Counted from the stretch's first letter, positions 46,525 through 57,311 are shown. The stretch is DNA of 64,000 nt from Ophthalmolycus amberensis (GCA_024529925.1 JAFEUB010001484.1:1-64000); one strand, 5' to 3'. Notes: generated from the sequence alone by a model not told the origin. Translations and numbers: made by a program.

Positions 46525-48306
46525 ATAATCAATGTTGAAAAGTGGTCGTATGACTGGGGGTTTAAGATGTCTGTTGATAAGTCTTGCTACATGCTATTTA
46601 CCAGAAAGAGAAATATAAGCAATACTCATCTGAAATTATATGGACAAAGTATGGAGAGGGTGACAGAGTTTAAATATTTAGGCTTATGGTTTGATGAAAA
46701 ATGTTTGTGGAGACCTCATATTAGGCATATTGAAACTAAATGTAAAAAGGAGAGCAGTTTCTTGACATCAATGGGGAGCAGATAAACGGTTACTAATGGA
46801 CATCTATAGGGCTATTATACGAGCATGTATAGATTATGGATGTATGGTTTATGGAACAGCTGCCAAGAGTACATTACAAGCATTAGATAGAATTCAGTTC
46901 AGAGCTCTAAGACTTAGTATAGGTGCAATTAAATCTACCCCAAGCAACGCACTTCTGGTAGAAGCTGACGAACTGCCATTAAGCCTAAGACGAGCAAAAC
47001 TAGCTCTGGCATATTGGGTGAAGTTAAAGGGATCTGCAGAGGAACTTCCCGTAACAAATGTGCTGTATGAATGCTGGGAATACACCCAAAGTAAAGGCAA
47101 AGGGTTTGGTTGGACAATCAGTGCAATAGCCAAAGAATACGGGTTAACTGGGTTAGAGTATGGGCCCAATGTAATATGGGGAAATGTTCCTCCGTGGATA
47201 CTACCAGTGCACAATGTGGATTTAACACTCATAGAAGAGAGGAAAAAATGGATGGAAAGAAAATTGTATGACATTGGACATCAGACTCAAGTATACATCA
47301 ATAATAATTATTATAACTATATGCAGATTTATACAGATGGATCTAAAGATAACGGGAATGGACACGTGGGATCAGGGGTTTTCATACCAGAATTTAGTGT
47401 GACAATATGCAAACGAATTAATGACAGATTGTCTGTCTTTACAGCTGAAATTATTGCAATAATCTTGGGACTGCAATGGGTAGAAGAGGTCAGGCCTGAG
47501 AGAGTGGTCATCTGTTCAGATTCTGCTGTAGCTTTAAACAGCCTGAAGACAAAACAAACAATTAGAGAGGATTTAGTGATGGAAATATCTCTGATAATGT
47601 TGAGACTTCAAAGACTGGGAATTAAAGTTCAATTTTGCTGGGTTCCTGCTCATGTAGGTGTGGAGGGCAATGAGAGAGCAGATATGATTGCAAAGAGAGC
47701 ACTAACACTAAAAGAAGAGGAGATATTGAAAATTCCTTTTGGAAAGGGGGAAGCGAAAGCATTAATAAGAGAGGCAGGACGGGAGTTATGGCAGAAGAAG
47801 TGGGACAACGATAACAAAGGAAGACATTATTATAACATTCAGAAATCCATAAATGTGAAGACATACAAAGGGAAGTATAGAAGAGAGGAGGTCATAATAT
47901 CAAGGTTAAGGTTCGGACATACAGGACTTAACTCAACTCTGTATTTAATGGCAAAAATGGACTCAGATAAGTGCACTATTTGTAATGTTACTGAAGACGT
48001 GGAGCATGTTATCCTGAAATGTCAAAGATACAATTCAGACAGGAACATCTTGAAGCAAAAAATATGTCAGTTGGGACGGAAGTGGAGTTTGGAGGGAGTT
48101 CTGGCAGTGGACGGAGAATGGCGAGAGTGCTGCAGAGCACTGTTGCGATTTCTTAAAGAAACGGGATTAAACCGTAGGATTTAGTTGGAAAACAGTGAAG
48201 AAAAGGTTACCCTGAAACTGCACACTCCGGTACAGTAGGTGGCGGTATGCACCTATACAAGTTGGTTGCGACCCGCCAATCAAATTCAAAGAAGAAGAAG
48301 AAGAAA
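46525..48306 (+). mobile_element. I-superfamily LINE copy 3, right part
   Basis: Continuation of ORF2 and the 3' UTR after the retrovirus, ending in the GAA tail joined to the ZNF5 promoter. Confidence 0.87.
46529..48184 (+). pseudogene. LINE copy 3 ORF2, C-terminal part (end of RT, RNase H)
   Basis: A 14-bp deletion near 46,750 (aaaaaggagagcag for the longer form in copies 1 and 2) shifts the frame, and the TGA seen in copy 1 is also present just after it. From 46,796 the frame is open through RNase H (YTDGSKDNGN, WVPAHVGVEGNERAD) and the terminal CCHC motif to 48,184. Confidence 0.87.
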
Positions 48307-48463
48307 GTAACTCGCTTACACAGTCGGATCTTAACAGTGTGACATCCAGCGGAAGTAAACAACACAGCCGCTTGCAGCGTTCGCTGCTCGTACTGTGGAG
48401 TTGGCTGGAAAACGATATCGTAGTCGTTGCGGAGGTAATTATTCCAGTTGAGAGTAAACAACA

Positions 48464-48635
48464 ATGTCGTCAGTTGAGTATTTGAGAGAGTTTGTCAACG
48501 AGCGACTATCTGCTGCTGCTGAAGAAATATTCAGAGTTTTTGAAAAAACTATCTTCGAGTACGAGGAAGAGATCGACCGTCAGCGCAGACTGTTGGATGT
48601 CGTTTGGAAACCTGTAATAAAGTTACACAGGATAG
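48464..48635 (+). CDS. ZNF gene 5, exon 1
   Basis: Same 57-codon module, with RQRRLLDVVW near the end where genes 1-4 read RQSRLLD. Donor ATAG|GTTTGT in phase 1; the intron to 49,457 is unremarkable. Confidence 0.8.
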
Positions 48636-49457
48636 GTTTGTACAACTTCATCATTGTAATACCACTAAACAGAGGAATTCCATTTAATCCAAATTGTTTA
48701 AATGTGTACTGGTATTAATCAATGCTGCGTTCACGTGGATTCAGGCAGATGGTAGACAGCAAACCAGATATTTTTCCCATGATGGAATAAGATATATTTG
48801 ATACAACTATTTAGTGACGACTGTTTTATTTAATTATTCACAGACTGTAGCGTTATATAGCTAAAACTGTGATTTATCTTGTAGCATCCCGGCTGAATAA
48901 TGGTCTGTAGTCTTGAACTGATGGTCCATTAGTCTTTAATGAATCACACCTTGAACACACCGTAAGAACTTGTGCCTATATCGGCCAGGTGCTAAAATAA
49001 TAAAACCGTATCCATCTTCCTTGTTAAATCACTTTTTCCGTCCCCTTAGTGCCTTTTCTAACGGCTTTCTCACGGCTTCTTACTTCCGGTTTATACCTTC
49101 AAAATAAAAGCGCAACAGGAAATGCACGAACTGCAGTGACAAAACGTCAAAAATAAGACATAAAAAAAGGAACAATCTATTTAAATACACTACACATTCT
49201 CAGAGGTCCTTTACAATCTTAATAATCGATTGCAAACTTAAGAACTATCTCCAGTGTGAGGGAGCTACGTAACATTCGGTTCTATTTATTCCAATACTGA
49301 TCCCGGTATTCTCTTCCGGGTTCACCTAATTTACCGTCCTCGTCCACTGTCATGATATCTGGTGTGCTGTATGCCTGGTTTCATGTGAATGCACTGTTTG
49401 CATTTTTCCTTCAACATCACAGTCATATCCTATTTATGTTGCTCTCTGTCCCTCCAG

Positions 49458-50743
49458 AGCTCCCACAGCAACATGTCTGTAAGGAGGAGGAGGTTCTCTC
49501 CGACCAGCATCTCTGTATTCAGGAGAGGAACTCCAGTCTGGACCAAGAGGACCCAGATCCTCCACAGATCAAAGAGGAACAGGAGGAACTCTGCACCAGT
49601 CAGGAGGGAGAGCAGCTTGAGCTGAAGCAGGAGACTGAGACCTTCATGTTGACTCCTGATGAGGAAAGTAACCACACTGACCCAGAACCAACAAGAGACC
49701 CCCAGCTCCTCTCCAACAACTCTCATGTAGCTGAGAGCCAAGATCAGAAAGGAAGCGAGCATGAAGACTCAGAATCAACTAGCGATTCAGAGCCAGAACC
49801 AAAGAAAAGACAACAGAAAAACAGAAGTCACTGTAACGATATTAACAACTTGTCAAAGACTTACAGTGATCCTCAAACAGGTAAAGCACTTTTACAATGT
49901 GACACGTGTGGAGAAGCTTTCAAGTTCAGGTCGCATTTCGACAAACACCTGAGAACCCACTCAGATGAGAAGTCACATTCTTGCAGCTTCTGTGAGAAAA
50001 GATTCAGTACGATATCCTCATTGAAGACTCATCAAAAAATCCACACAGGTGACAAGCCGTATTCTTGCGAAACATGTGGAAAAGATTTCAGACAAAGAGG
50101 TAACATGTTGGTTCACATGAGAACACACACAGGTGAGAAGCCGTATTCTTGCGAAACATGTGGAAAAGATTTCAGACGAAGATGTGACATGTTGGTTCAC
50201 ATGAGAACACACACAGGTGAGAAGCCGTATTCTTGCAAAACATGTGGAAAAGATTTTCGATGTAGTAGTCACGTGATAGAACACATGAGAACACACACAG
50301 GTGAGAAGCCGTGTTCTTGCAAAACATGTGGAAAAGATTTCAGACGAAGATGTGACATGTTGGTTCACATGAGAACACACACAGGTGAGAAGCCGTGTTC
50401 TTGCGAAACATGTGGAAAAGATTTCAGACAAAGAGGTAACATGTTGGTTCACATGAGAACACACACAGGTGAGAAGCCGTATTCTTGCAAAACATGTGGA
50501 AAAGATTTTCGATGTCGTAGTCACTTGTTGGTTCACATGAGAACACACACAGGTGAGAAGCCGTATTCTTGCAAAACATGTGGAAAAGATTTCAGACAAA
50601 GAGGTGACATGTTGGTTCACATGAGAACACACACAGGTGAGAAACCGTGTTCTTGCAAAACATGTGGACAAGAGTTCAGACTTAGAGGTGCCATGTTGGT
50701 TCACATGACAAGAGCCCACACTGGGGAGGAGCTGCACCTCTGA
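49458..50743 (+). CDS. ZNF gene 5, exon 2: 10 C2H2 fingers
   Basis: Open from acceptor to the shared TGA; 485 residues with exon 1. Linker as in gene 1 (NDINNLSK here). Fingers: the two divergent ones, then RQRGNM, RRRCDM, RCSSHVIEH, RRRCDM, RQRGNM, RCRSHLLVH, RQRGDM and terminal RLRGAMLVHMTRAH. The two archetypes appear in a new order compared with genes 1 and 2, and the variable residues are those expected to touch DNA. Gene 4 shares the first repeat finger (RQRGNM). Together with genes 1 and 2 it is one of three open members. Confidence 0.9.
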
Positions 50744-50815
50744 AAGACCTGCGGGAAGACATACTGTGATTGCCATCAATTGGCAAGGCATAAAAGATTG
50801 CATACAGACAAGTAG

Positions 50816-51787
50816 CCGTGTATTTGCAAAATACACGGGAGACAATTCAGTTCTTGTGTTCATAGTTCCTGCAAATGTTTGACCAATTCGATTTTTCTTT
50901 TGTTTTTAGAATGTATTTACTTCAGTAATCTGACAACCAGTTACTGTCCCGTTTGTATTCTAACAATAAAGCGTTGGGAGGTGATGATGTAAGAATACCA
51001 GATTCACACTGAGGTCTAAAGCTTTACGTATATTCTGTTCATCAAGGCTGCAGATGTGTCTCACTGACCTCGAGAGTAAAAGTAGTCAGTGAAGAATAGT
51101 TATTCTACGAGTGTTATACCATGTGAGAGGTGTTTCAATGTTTCATCTCACTGGCTGTAGATTGTTAATTAATGATTTAATACCGTAGCTGATGGATCCT
51201 GATAGTTTGATCAGTGGAGCTGCCTCATGTTGAACAAGCTGTGGTGGAAACTACATTTACCTAAATACTGTATTGATGTACAACGTTTTGTCCTCAGATG
51301 TCGAAGATTTCATGGAAATACACATGAAATATTGAACATTAAAAAATCAATTTGAAGGTATTTGTACTTTGATTCTGCCTACTTTCATTGTATGTTACAT
51401 ATAATTGACAGGCACATATTGTACTTTTTAGTCCACTACATTTATTTGACAGCTATAGTTATTTGCTGATTAAGACTTTTATAAACTAAAATGTATAGTG
51501 CATTAAATATGATCTCTTGTTAAATGATGTGTCAGTGTGTGAACTTAGTAAAAATGAAATGGCTCCACCATAACTATCTGCAAGAACAATATAACACTTA
51601 TATATATGTAAAATATTTAAATAACACTCCGTCAATTAACAACCAGTTACTGTCCCTACCAGCTGTTGTAGCTATAGGCACATAGCTTTGACTTTTCTCT
51701 TATGGTGGATGGTGAGAATTACAGGCTTTCACGTGTTTATCACGTTTTCCTTTTCATACAACACAGGGCTGGTGGGTAGGATATAAT
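50816..51787 (+). other. 3' UTR and short spacer of odd unit 3
   Basis: Preceded by the relict finger (50,744-50,815). It contains the 17-bp block near 50,936, an AATAAA near 50,967 and the tatatatatg stretch near 51,600. No gene seen. Confidence 0.6.
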
Positions 51788-52075
51788 AAATATGGTGTTT
51801 CAAACCCCCGTGCAGTAAGCGGCGTTATGCACCTGCTATCAGCTTGATGTCCATTATTCAAACGATTCAAAACCGAGAGACGAAGGAGCACAATATAAAA
51901 AAAGCGGAACGAAAAAAAGTAACTCGCTTACACAGTCGGATCTTAACAGTGTGACATCCAGCGGAAGTAAACAACACAGCCGCTTGCAGCGTTCGCTGCT
52001 CGTACTGTGGAGTTGGCTGGAAAACGATATCGTAGTCGTTGTGGAGGTAATTATTCCAGTTGAGAGTAAACAACA

Positions 52076-52247
52076 ATGTCGTCAGTTGAGTATTTGAGAG
52101 AGTTTGTCAACGAGCGACTATCTGCTGCTGCTGAAGAAATATTCAGAGTTTTTGAAAAAACTATCTTCGAGTACGAGGAAGAGATCGACCGTCAGCGCAG
52201 ACTGTTGGATATCGTTTGGAAACCTGTAATAAAGTTGCACAGGATAG
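52076..52247 (+). pseudogene. ZNF gene 6, exon 1 (of a destroyed gene)
   Basis: Intact copy of the 57-codon module with its leader, donor in phase 1 at 52,247/52,248. Its second exon no longer encodes fingers, so it can only make a short or aberrant product. Confidence 0.78.
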
Positions 52248-53438
52248 GTTTGTACAACTTCATCATTGTAATACCACTAAACAGAGGAATTCCATTTAAT
52301 CCAAATTGTTTAAATGTGTACTGGTATTAATCAATGCGTTCACGTGGATTCAGGCAGATGGTAGACAGCAAACCAGATATTTTTCCCATGATGGAATAAG
52401 ATATATTTGATACAACTATTTAGTGACTACTGTTTTATTTAATTATTCACAGACTGTAGCGTTATATAGCTAAAACTGTGATTTATCTTGTAGCATCCCG
52501 GCTGAATAATGGTCTGTAGTCTTGAACTGATGGTCCATTAGTCTTTAATGAATCACACCTTGAACACACCGTAAGAACTTGTGCCTATATCGGCCAGGTG
52601 CTAAAATAATAAAACCGTATCCATCTTCCTTGTTAAATCACTTTTTCCGTCCCCTTAGTGCCTTTTCTAACGGCTTTCTCACGGCTTCTTACTTCCGGTT
52701 TATACCTTAAAAATAAAAGCGCAACAGGAAATGCACGAACTGCAGTGACAAAACGTCAAAAATAAGACATAAAAAAAGGAACAATCTATTTAAATACACT
52801 ACACCAGGGGTGTCAAACTCATTTTCAGTCTGGGCCACATCAGCATCACGGTCGCCCTCAAAGGGCCGGTTGTAACTGTAAGACTGTATAACTAACTTCT
52901 CCCTAACATATTGTTAAATAACTCTCTCTGCATTTGATTATTGTTTATTCAAGTGTACAAATATTGTACATGCAGTTATATAAATGAAAAATGATATTTA
53001 AACACATTTCTGTTATTATAACATAAATCATTTTAATTGAGGGTTAAGAAACCCACATTACTCTATCAAAGATCAAACTATTAAAGAAAATAACAAAGAC
53101 AAATATCAAACACAAGTTATTACAATAACTTTGTTCAAAGCTGTTTGTGTCACCTCTCTGCATCACTAATGTTCCTCCCTGTCGTCGTCCTGTGCATGGC
53201 AGCTACATCCAAGAGCTCCTCACTGAGAGTCAGGTCTTATAAACATGGATAGATGCTCTGTATCCGTGTTGTCTGTGCTTTCATCAACAGTTAATTAAAA
53301 ATACAAGTACCTGCTCGTCTCTTAGCTAGCTGTGTTGTTAGATTGCTGCTAGTTCATGAACTCGGTCTGCGATGGTGTTTCTTCACAAACTGACATTTGT
53401 AAAAGTCTGTATCTGGTCGGAGCTCTGCTCACATACCT

Positions 53439-53786
53439 TTAGCATGCACTGGGCTGTAGCTTGTGTGAATATATATTCTGCTGTGATTGCAGTCTGCCTT
53501 TTAATTCTTGGACAATTTGATGTTTTTCTTGGAGGCTAAATTTAGCTCCGTGTTTGGTGTCAAAATGCCGACGTGAATTGTATCCTTCATCACCGACACG
53601 CCTCATAACACAGAAGACAGACACGTTTTTGTCCTTGAAGCACAAACATGTATTCGCTTTCCCATCTTTCATTACATTTTCTTCCCTCTGCATCAATTTT
53701 TCTGTTCGTGGACATTTTGGGATAATTTGTCTATAGTTTTCAACCGTTGGAAAACCGCTTTTCGGGCTGTTGCCTCTACGGTCCAC
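53439..53786 (-). pseudogene. hAT transposase N-terminal remnant
   Basis: 115 codons. The BED-finger-like region is shortened; RRHFDTKHGAKFSL and ELKGRLQSQQNI are the recognisable parts. No RNase H-fold catalytic region or dimerisation (hATC) region follows. Confidence 0.6.
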
Positions 53787-53827
53787 CTGTTGTGATAGTT
53801 TTAATGTCGGTACACAGACAACATGCT

Positions 53828-53945
53828 ATCTCATAATTTCAACTTTCTATCTCATAATTTCAACTTTCTATCTCATAATTTCAACTTTCTATCTCATAAT
53901 TTCAACTTTCTATCTCATCATTTCAACTTTCTATCTCATAATTTC
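53828..53945 (+). repeat. 21-bp tandem repeat inside the hAT element
   Basis: About five to six near-perfect copies of a 21-bp unit (atctcataatttcaactttct). It lies between the transposase remnant and the right terminus. Confidence 0.85.
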
Positions 53946-54384
53946 GACCATGGGGATACTTTTATTTTCAAGTCTAACTTTTAATTATTTTTCAAAAAAA
54001 CAAAAAACAAAAAAATCTTTTTTCTTTTTTTTTTTTGCTGGCGGATTCGCGGGCCACATAAAATGACGACGCGGGCCGTATTCGGCCCGCGGGCCTTGAG
54101 TTTGACACCTGTGCACTACACCTTCTCAGAGGTCCTTTACAATCTTAATAATCGATTGCAAACTTAAGCAACTATCTCCAGTGTGAGGGAGCTACGTAAC
54201 ATTCGGTTCTATTTATTCCAATACTGATGCCGGTATTCTCTTCCGGGTTCACCTAATTTACCGTCCTCGTCCACTGTCATGATATCTGGTGTTCTGTATG
54301 CCTGGTTTCATGTGAATGCACTGTTTGCATTTTTCCTTCAACATCACAGTCGTATCCTATCTATGTTGCTCTCTGTCCCTCCAG

Positions 54385-54403
54385 AGCTCCCACAGCAACA
54401 TGT
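54385..54403 (+). pseudogene. ZNF gene 6, start of exon 2
   Basis: After the acceptor ctccag only 19 bp of exon 2 (agctcccacagcaacatgt) remain before an L2 LINE. The exon reappears at 56,384; about 0.22 kb of the linker-coding part in between is gone. Confidence 0.75.
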
Positions 54404-56383
54404 TTGACACAATTAAGAGAATTGTTTCACCGTCTGTCTCTACATTGCCATGTTGTTCTGTTGACGATTGCAACAAATTCCTTACCTATTTTAATGATAA
54501 GGTAACAGGTATTAGGTCTGGCATTCAGCCTGGGATTTGTTCATCTACTTGTAGCTCCTCGCAATCTCCTACTGTTCTGGACTCTTTCCAGCCTATCAGC
54601 CTTCAAGACCTGATGGACTTAATTAACAAAACAAAGCCATCATCTTGCCCTCTGGATATAATACCAACCTCTCTATTTCAGAAAGTTCTGCTAACGGGGG
54701 CGACCGTGGCTCACTGGGTTAAGAGGGTCGTCTGGGAACCGGAAGGTCAACTGGGACGTGTCACGTGTCGAAGTGTACCTGAGCAATACACTGAACCACC
54801 AGCTCCCCGGGCGCCGATCAATGGCAGCCCACTGCTCCCTATATACAGGGATGGGTCAAATGCAGTAGTCAAATTTCATGTACATGTATATGACAATAAA
54901 AATGGTTTCTTCTTTCTGCTAACTATTGGCCCTGCAGTAACATATATTGTCAATTCCTCATTGTCTACAAGAATTGTCCCTTCCTGTTTTAAACATGCCA
55001 CTATCCAGCCCATATTAAAGAAACCAAACTTGGATCCGGCATTGCCTATGAACTACAGGCCCATATCAAAACTGCCTTTCCTGTCCAAAATTTTAGAGAA
55101 AGTGGTGGACAACCAACTTACTGCTGCACTGGAGAGGCACAACATGTACGACAAGTTCCAGTCTGGGTTTCGCAGACAACACTACTGAAACCGCTCTCCT
55201 GAGGGTTTCAAATGACATTCTCATGTGTTCTGATGCAGGTAACTGCTCTGTTAGTTCTTCTGGACCTCAGTTCTGCATTTGACACTGTTGACCATAACAT
55301 CCTGATAGAGGCTACGTGATTGGGTGGGCATATCTGGCATAGCATTAGACTGGTTTACATCTTACCTCAATGACAGAAGTTTCAATGTCTCTGTGGGTGA
55401 TTTTGTGTCTGTTACCTCTCCACTGTCTTGTGGTGTACCGCAGGGCTCGGTTCTGGGGCCTCTGTTATTTTCCCTTTATCTGTTACCTTTGGGGCCGATT
55501 ATAAAAAGTTATAATGTGTCCTATCATTTATATGCAGATGATATCCAACTCCATCTGTCATTCAAACCCAGCGAGGCATTCACATTAACTAGGCTCCTGG
55601 ACTGTGTCAATGCCATCAGAGACTGGATGGCAGAAAACTGCTTACAACTCAATGACTAAGACGGAGGTCCTAGTTATTGCTCCAGATGAGTTTGTCCCCA
55701 TGATCAGGCAGAGTATTGGTCCACTCTCCTCTGCTGCCCATTGCAACCTGCGCAATCTTGGGATTTTCTTTGATCGATCCATGTCGTTTGACCCCCATGT
55801 TAAGCAGCTGTCCAGGTCATGTTTCTTCCATCTAAGAAATATCAGTAAACTGAGATCTGTAGTATCAACACCTGAACTAGAGATGATCATACACACATTT
55901 ATCTCCTCTCGCATTGACTACTGTAACTCACTTTTTACATCACTCAGTGCATCTGCTCTTAACCGTCTGCAGGTCATCCAAAACGCTGCCGCCAGATTAC
56001 TCACCAGGACAAATCGACGGTCTCACATCACCCCCGTACTCCGATCTCTCCACTGGCTCCCTGTAGCATCTAGGATACACTTCAAAATTCTCACCATCAC
56101 GTACAGAGCACTTCACGGTCAGGCTCCGACTTATGTAGCTGATCTACTTTGCCCCTATTCACCCGCCCGCACTCTCAGGTCAAACGCTCTAGGTCTTCTG
56201 TCAGTCCCACGCACACGATTTAAGACCCGTGGTGACCGAGCCTTTGAGGCAGTGGCGCCGAGGCTGTGGAATGCTCTGCCTGCGACTTTACGCCTCGCAG
56301 ATACTGTGAATACTTTTACAAAACACCTCAAAACCCACCTTTTTAGGCTGGCGTCTTAAAATATGTTTAAATTTTTTTTTTTT
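54404..56383 (+). mobile_element. L2/CR1-group LINE, 5'-truncated, in ZNF6 exon 2
   Basis: Reverse transcriptase of the CR1/L2 group: NYRPISKLPFLSKILEKVV, then FDTVDHNIL, GVPQGSVLGPLLFSLYL, and the catalytic HLYADDIQLH. The C-terminal region has the family's LRSLHWLPVASRIHFKIL and APRLWNALPATLR. The coding frame is broken near 55,190 and again near 55,650; pieces are open at 54,404-55,188, 55,324-55,659 and 55,604-56,359. It ends in an A/T-rich tail (about 56,371-56,383). A SINE is nested at 54,696-54,913. Confidence 0.87.
54696..54913 (+). mobile_element. tRNA-derived SINE nested in the L2 LINE
   Basis: 218 bp flanked by a perfect 10-bp duplication ttctgctaac (54,686-54,695 and 54,914-54,923). 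It has the teleost SINE core (cctgagcaa...acactgaacc, ccccgggcgc, agcccactgctccc, gggtcaaatgcag) and a 3' end with tatgacaataaa. The tRNA-like head lies near ggcgaccgtggctcactggg. The element plus duplication adds 228 bp, 76 codons, and happens to leave the L2 reading frame open. A relative is at about 60,510-60,722. Confidence 0.8.
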
Positions 56384-56490
56384 CCAAGATCAGAAAGGAA
56401 GCGAGCATGAAGACTCAGAATCAACTAGCGATTCAGAGCCAGATCCAAAGAAAAGACAACAGAAAAACAGAAGTCACTGTAACGATATTA
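56384..56490 (+). pseudogene. ZNF gene 6, last fragment of exon 2
   Basis: 107 bp matching the linker-coding part of the paralogues (ccaagatcagaaaggaagcg to cactgtaacgatatta). The match stops at 56,490, where paralogues continue ccaacttgtcaaag. This is the right edge of the whole array. Confidence 0.85.
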
Positions 56491-56580
56491 AGGTTTATCC
56501 GTTCTATACATTGTGTGCTGATGTGACATTGTGGCTTTAGAAACAATCAAGCACACACACACACAAGCAAGCCACAATAC

Positions 56581-56669
56581 CTGTTTGCTCCATGACTGAC
56601 ATGGTACCCCGGACCTCGTCACATTGGCGCTGCCTTGGTAGAAACGGCCTCTGTCGCTGAAACACGTGG
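56581..56669 (-). CDS. musk: MuSK exon: first half of the kringle domain
   Basis: 89 nt between acceptor tcgacag and donor CAG|GTATTG. It reads (A)TCFSDRGRFYQGSANVT..., then RSGVPCQSWSKQ, matching the start of a kringle (C-[YF]...YxG...T.SG..CQ.W). Phase 1 in, phase 0 out; the upstream exon supplies the leading G. Kringle domains are known in fish, frog and electric-ray MuSK and are absent from mammalian MuSK. The second half of the kringle should lie to the left but is not found; array sequence begins at 56,490. Confidence 0.85.
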
Positions 56670-57019
56670 CTGTCGATACCAAACAGAATGCATTCAGCAT
56701 TAATACTATTTATTGAATGGATGCATTTGATTGACATTTGTGTTCCACTTTAATCGCTTTGTCAACTTACTCGTGATTTGATCTTTCTTGATGTCTGAAA
56801 TGCAGAAAAGAGCAGATAAGAAAAAAAATACATTTTGAGAGGAAGCACAGCTGTCAAGCAATCTGAGAAAAAAGTCTGTGCAGCACTGAGGGTAATTCAG
56901 CACAGTTACGATTATATTACACAGCAAACATACCCACTACTACGCCTCGGCCCTTTAAAGCTTACATTGCGCACACAAGCCTGTACCTGTGTATTTTGTC
57001 TCTGTAAGGCCAACCTTAC

Positions 57020-57210
57020 CTACAAAAGGGACATGTGTGCAAGCTTCAGGGTCTGTGTGAAGACTCGGCAGGGCCTGACATTTGGGCAGCAGGGAACTGG
57101 AGGCGTGGGACCCGGTGACAGAGCTGAGGAAGCCAGACTGGACTGAACTGCCCTCGAGCATTAACCACTCCTTGTGGCAGTACAGCTCCTTCACTGCCAG
57201 GCAGTGTTCT
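57020..57210 (-). CDS. musk: MuSK exon: second half of the frizzled-like cysteine-rich domain
   Basis: 191 nt, acceptor actgaacag and donor GTAG|GTAAGG. Reads (R)EHCLAVKELYCHKEWLML..., then LPKCQALPSLHTDPEACTHV, which aligns with the corresponding part of mammalian MuSK as I remember it (REYCLAVKELFCAKEWL; LPSMHWDPTAC). The frizzled-like domain takes part in Wnt and co-receptor interactions at the neuromuscular junction. Phase 2 in, phase 1 out, fitting the neighbours on both sides. Confidence 0.9.
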
Positions 57211-57311
57211 CTGTTCAGTGAAAAGGAACAAGAAATAGAGGAAGATGCAACTTCATTCATTCAGTAATCCACTTATTCCTACAACAACAAAGAGCGAGAC
57301 GCGTGTGCTAC

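Larger units (their letters stand above)
52805..54113 (-). mobile_element. hAT transposon, internally deleted, in ZNF6 intron 1
   Basis: Termini CAGGGGTGTCAAACTCA and (reverse) CACAGGTGTCAAACTCA, flanked by a perfect 8-bp duplication cactacac (52,797-52,804 and 54,114-54,121). Uninterrupted paralogous introns have cactacac once. Subterminal sequence is rich in gggccgg/gcgggcc as in Charlie-like hATs. A residual reading frame on the minus strand (53,439-53,786) contains YNSRRHFDTKHG and LKGRLQSQQN, which I recognise from the zinc-finger end of hAT transposases. The catalytic part is absent, so the copy is non-autonomous. Confidence 0.88.
34579..56490 (+). repeat. Higher-order tandem unit 3 (LINE + ZNF5 + ZNF6), truncated
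   Basis: Third copy of the composite unit. It holds three private insertions (retrovirus, hAT, L2 with SINE). It stops abruptly at 56,490 inside the linker-coding part of ZNF6 exon 2; beyond this point is MuSK sequence. Finger array, 3' UTR and long spacer of the even gene are missing. Confidence 0.9.
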
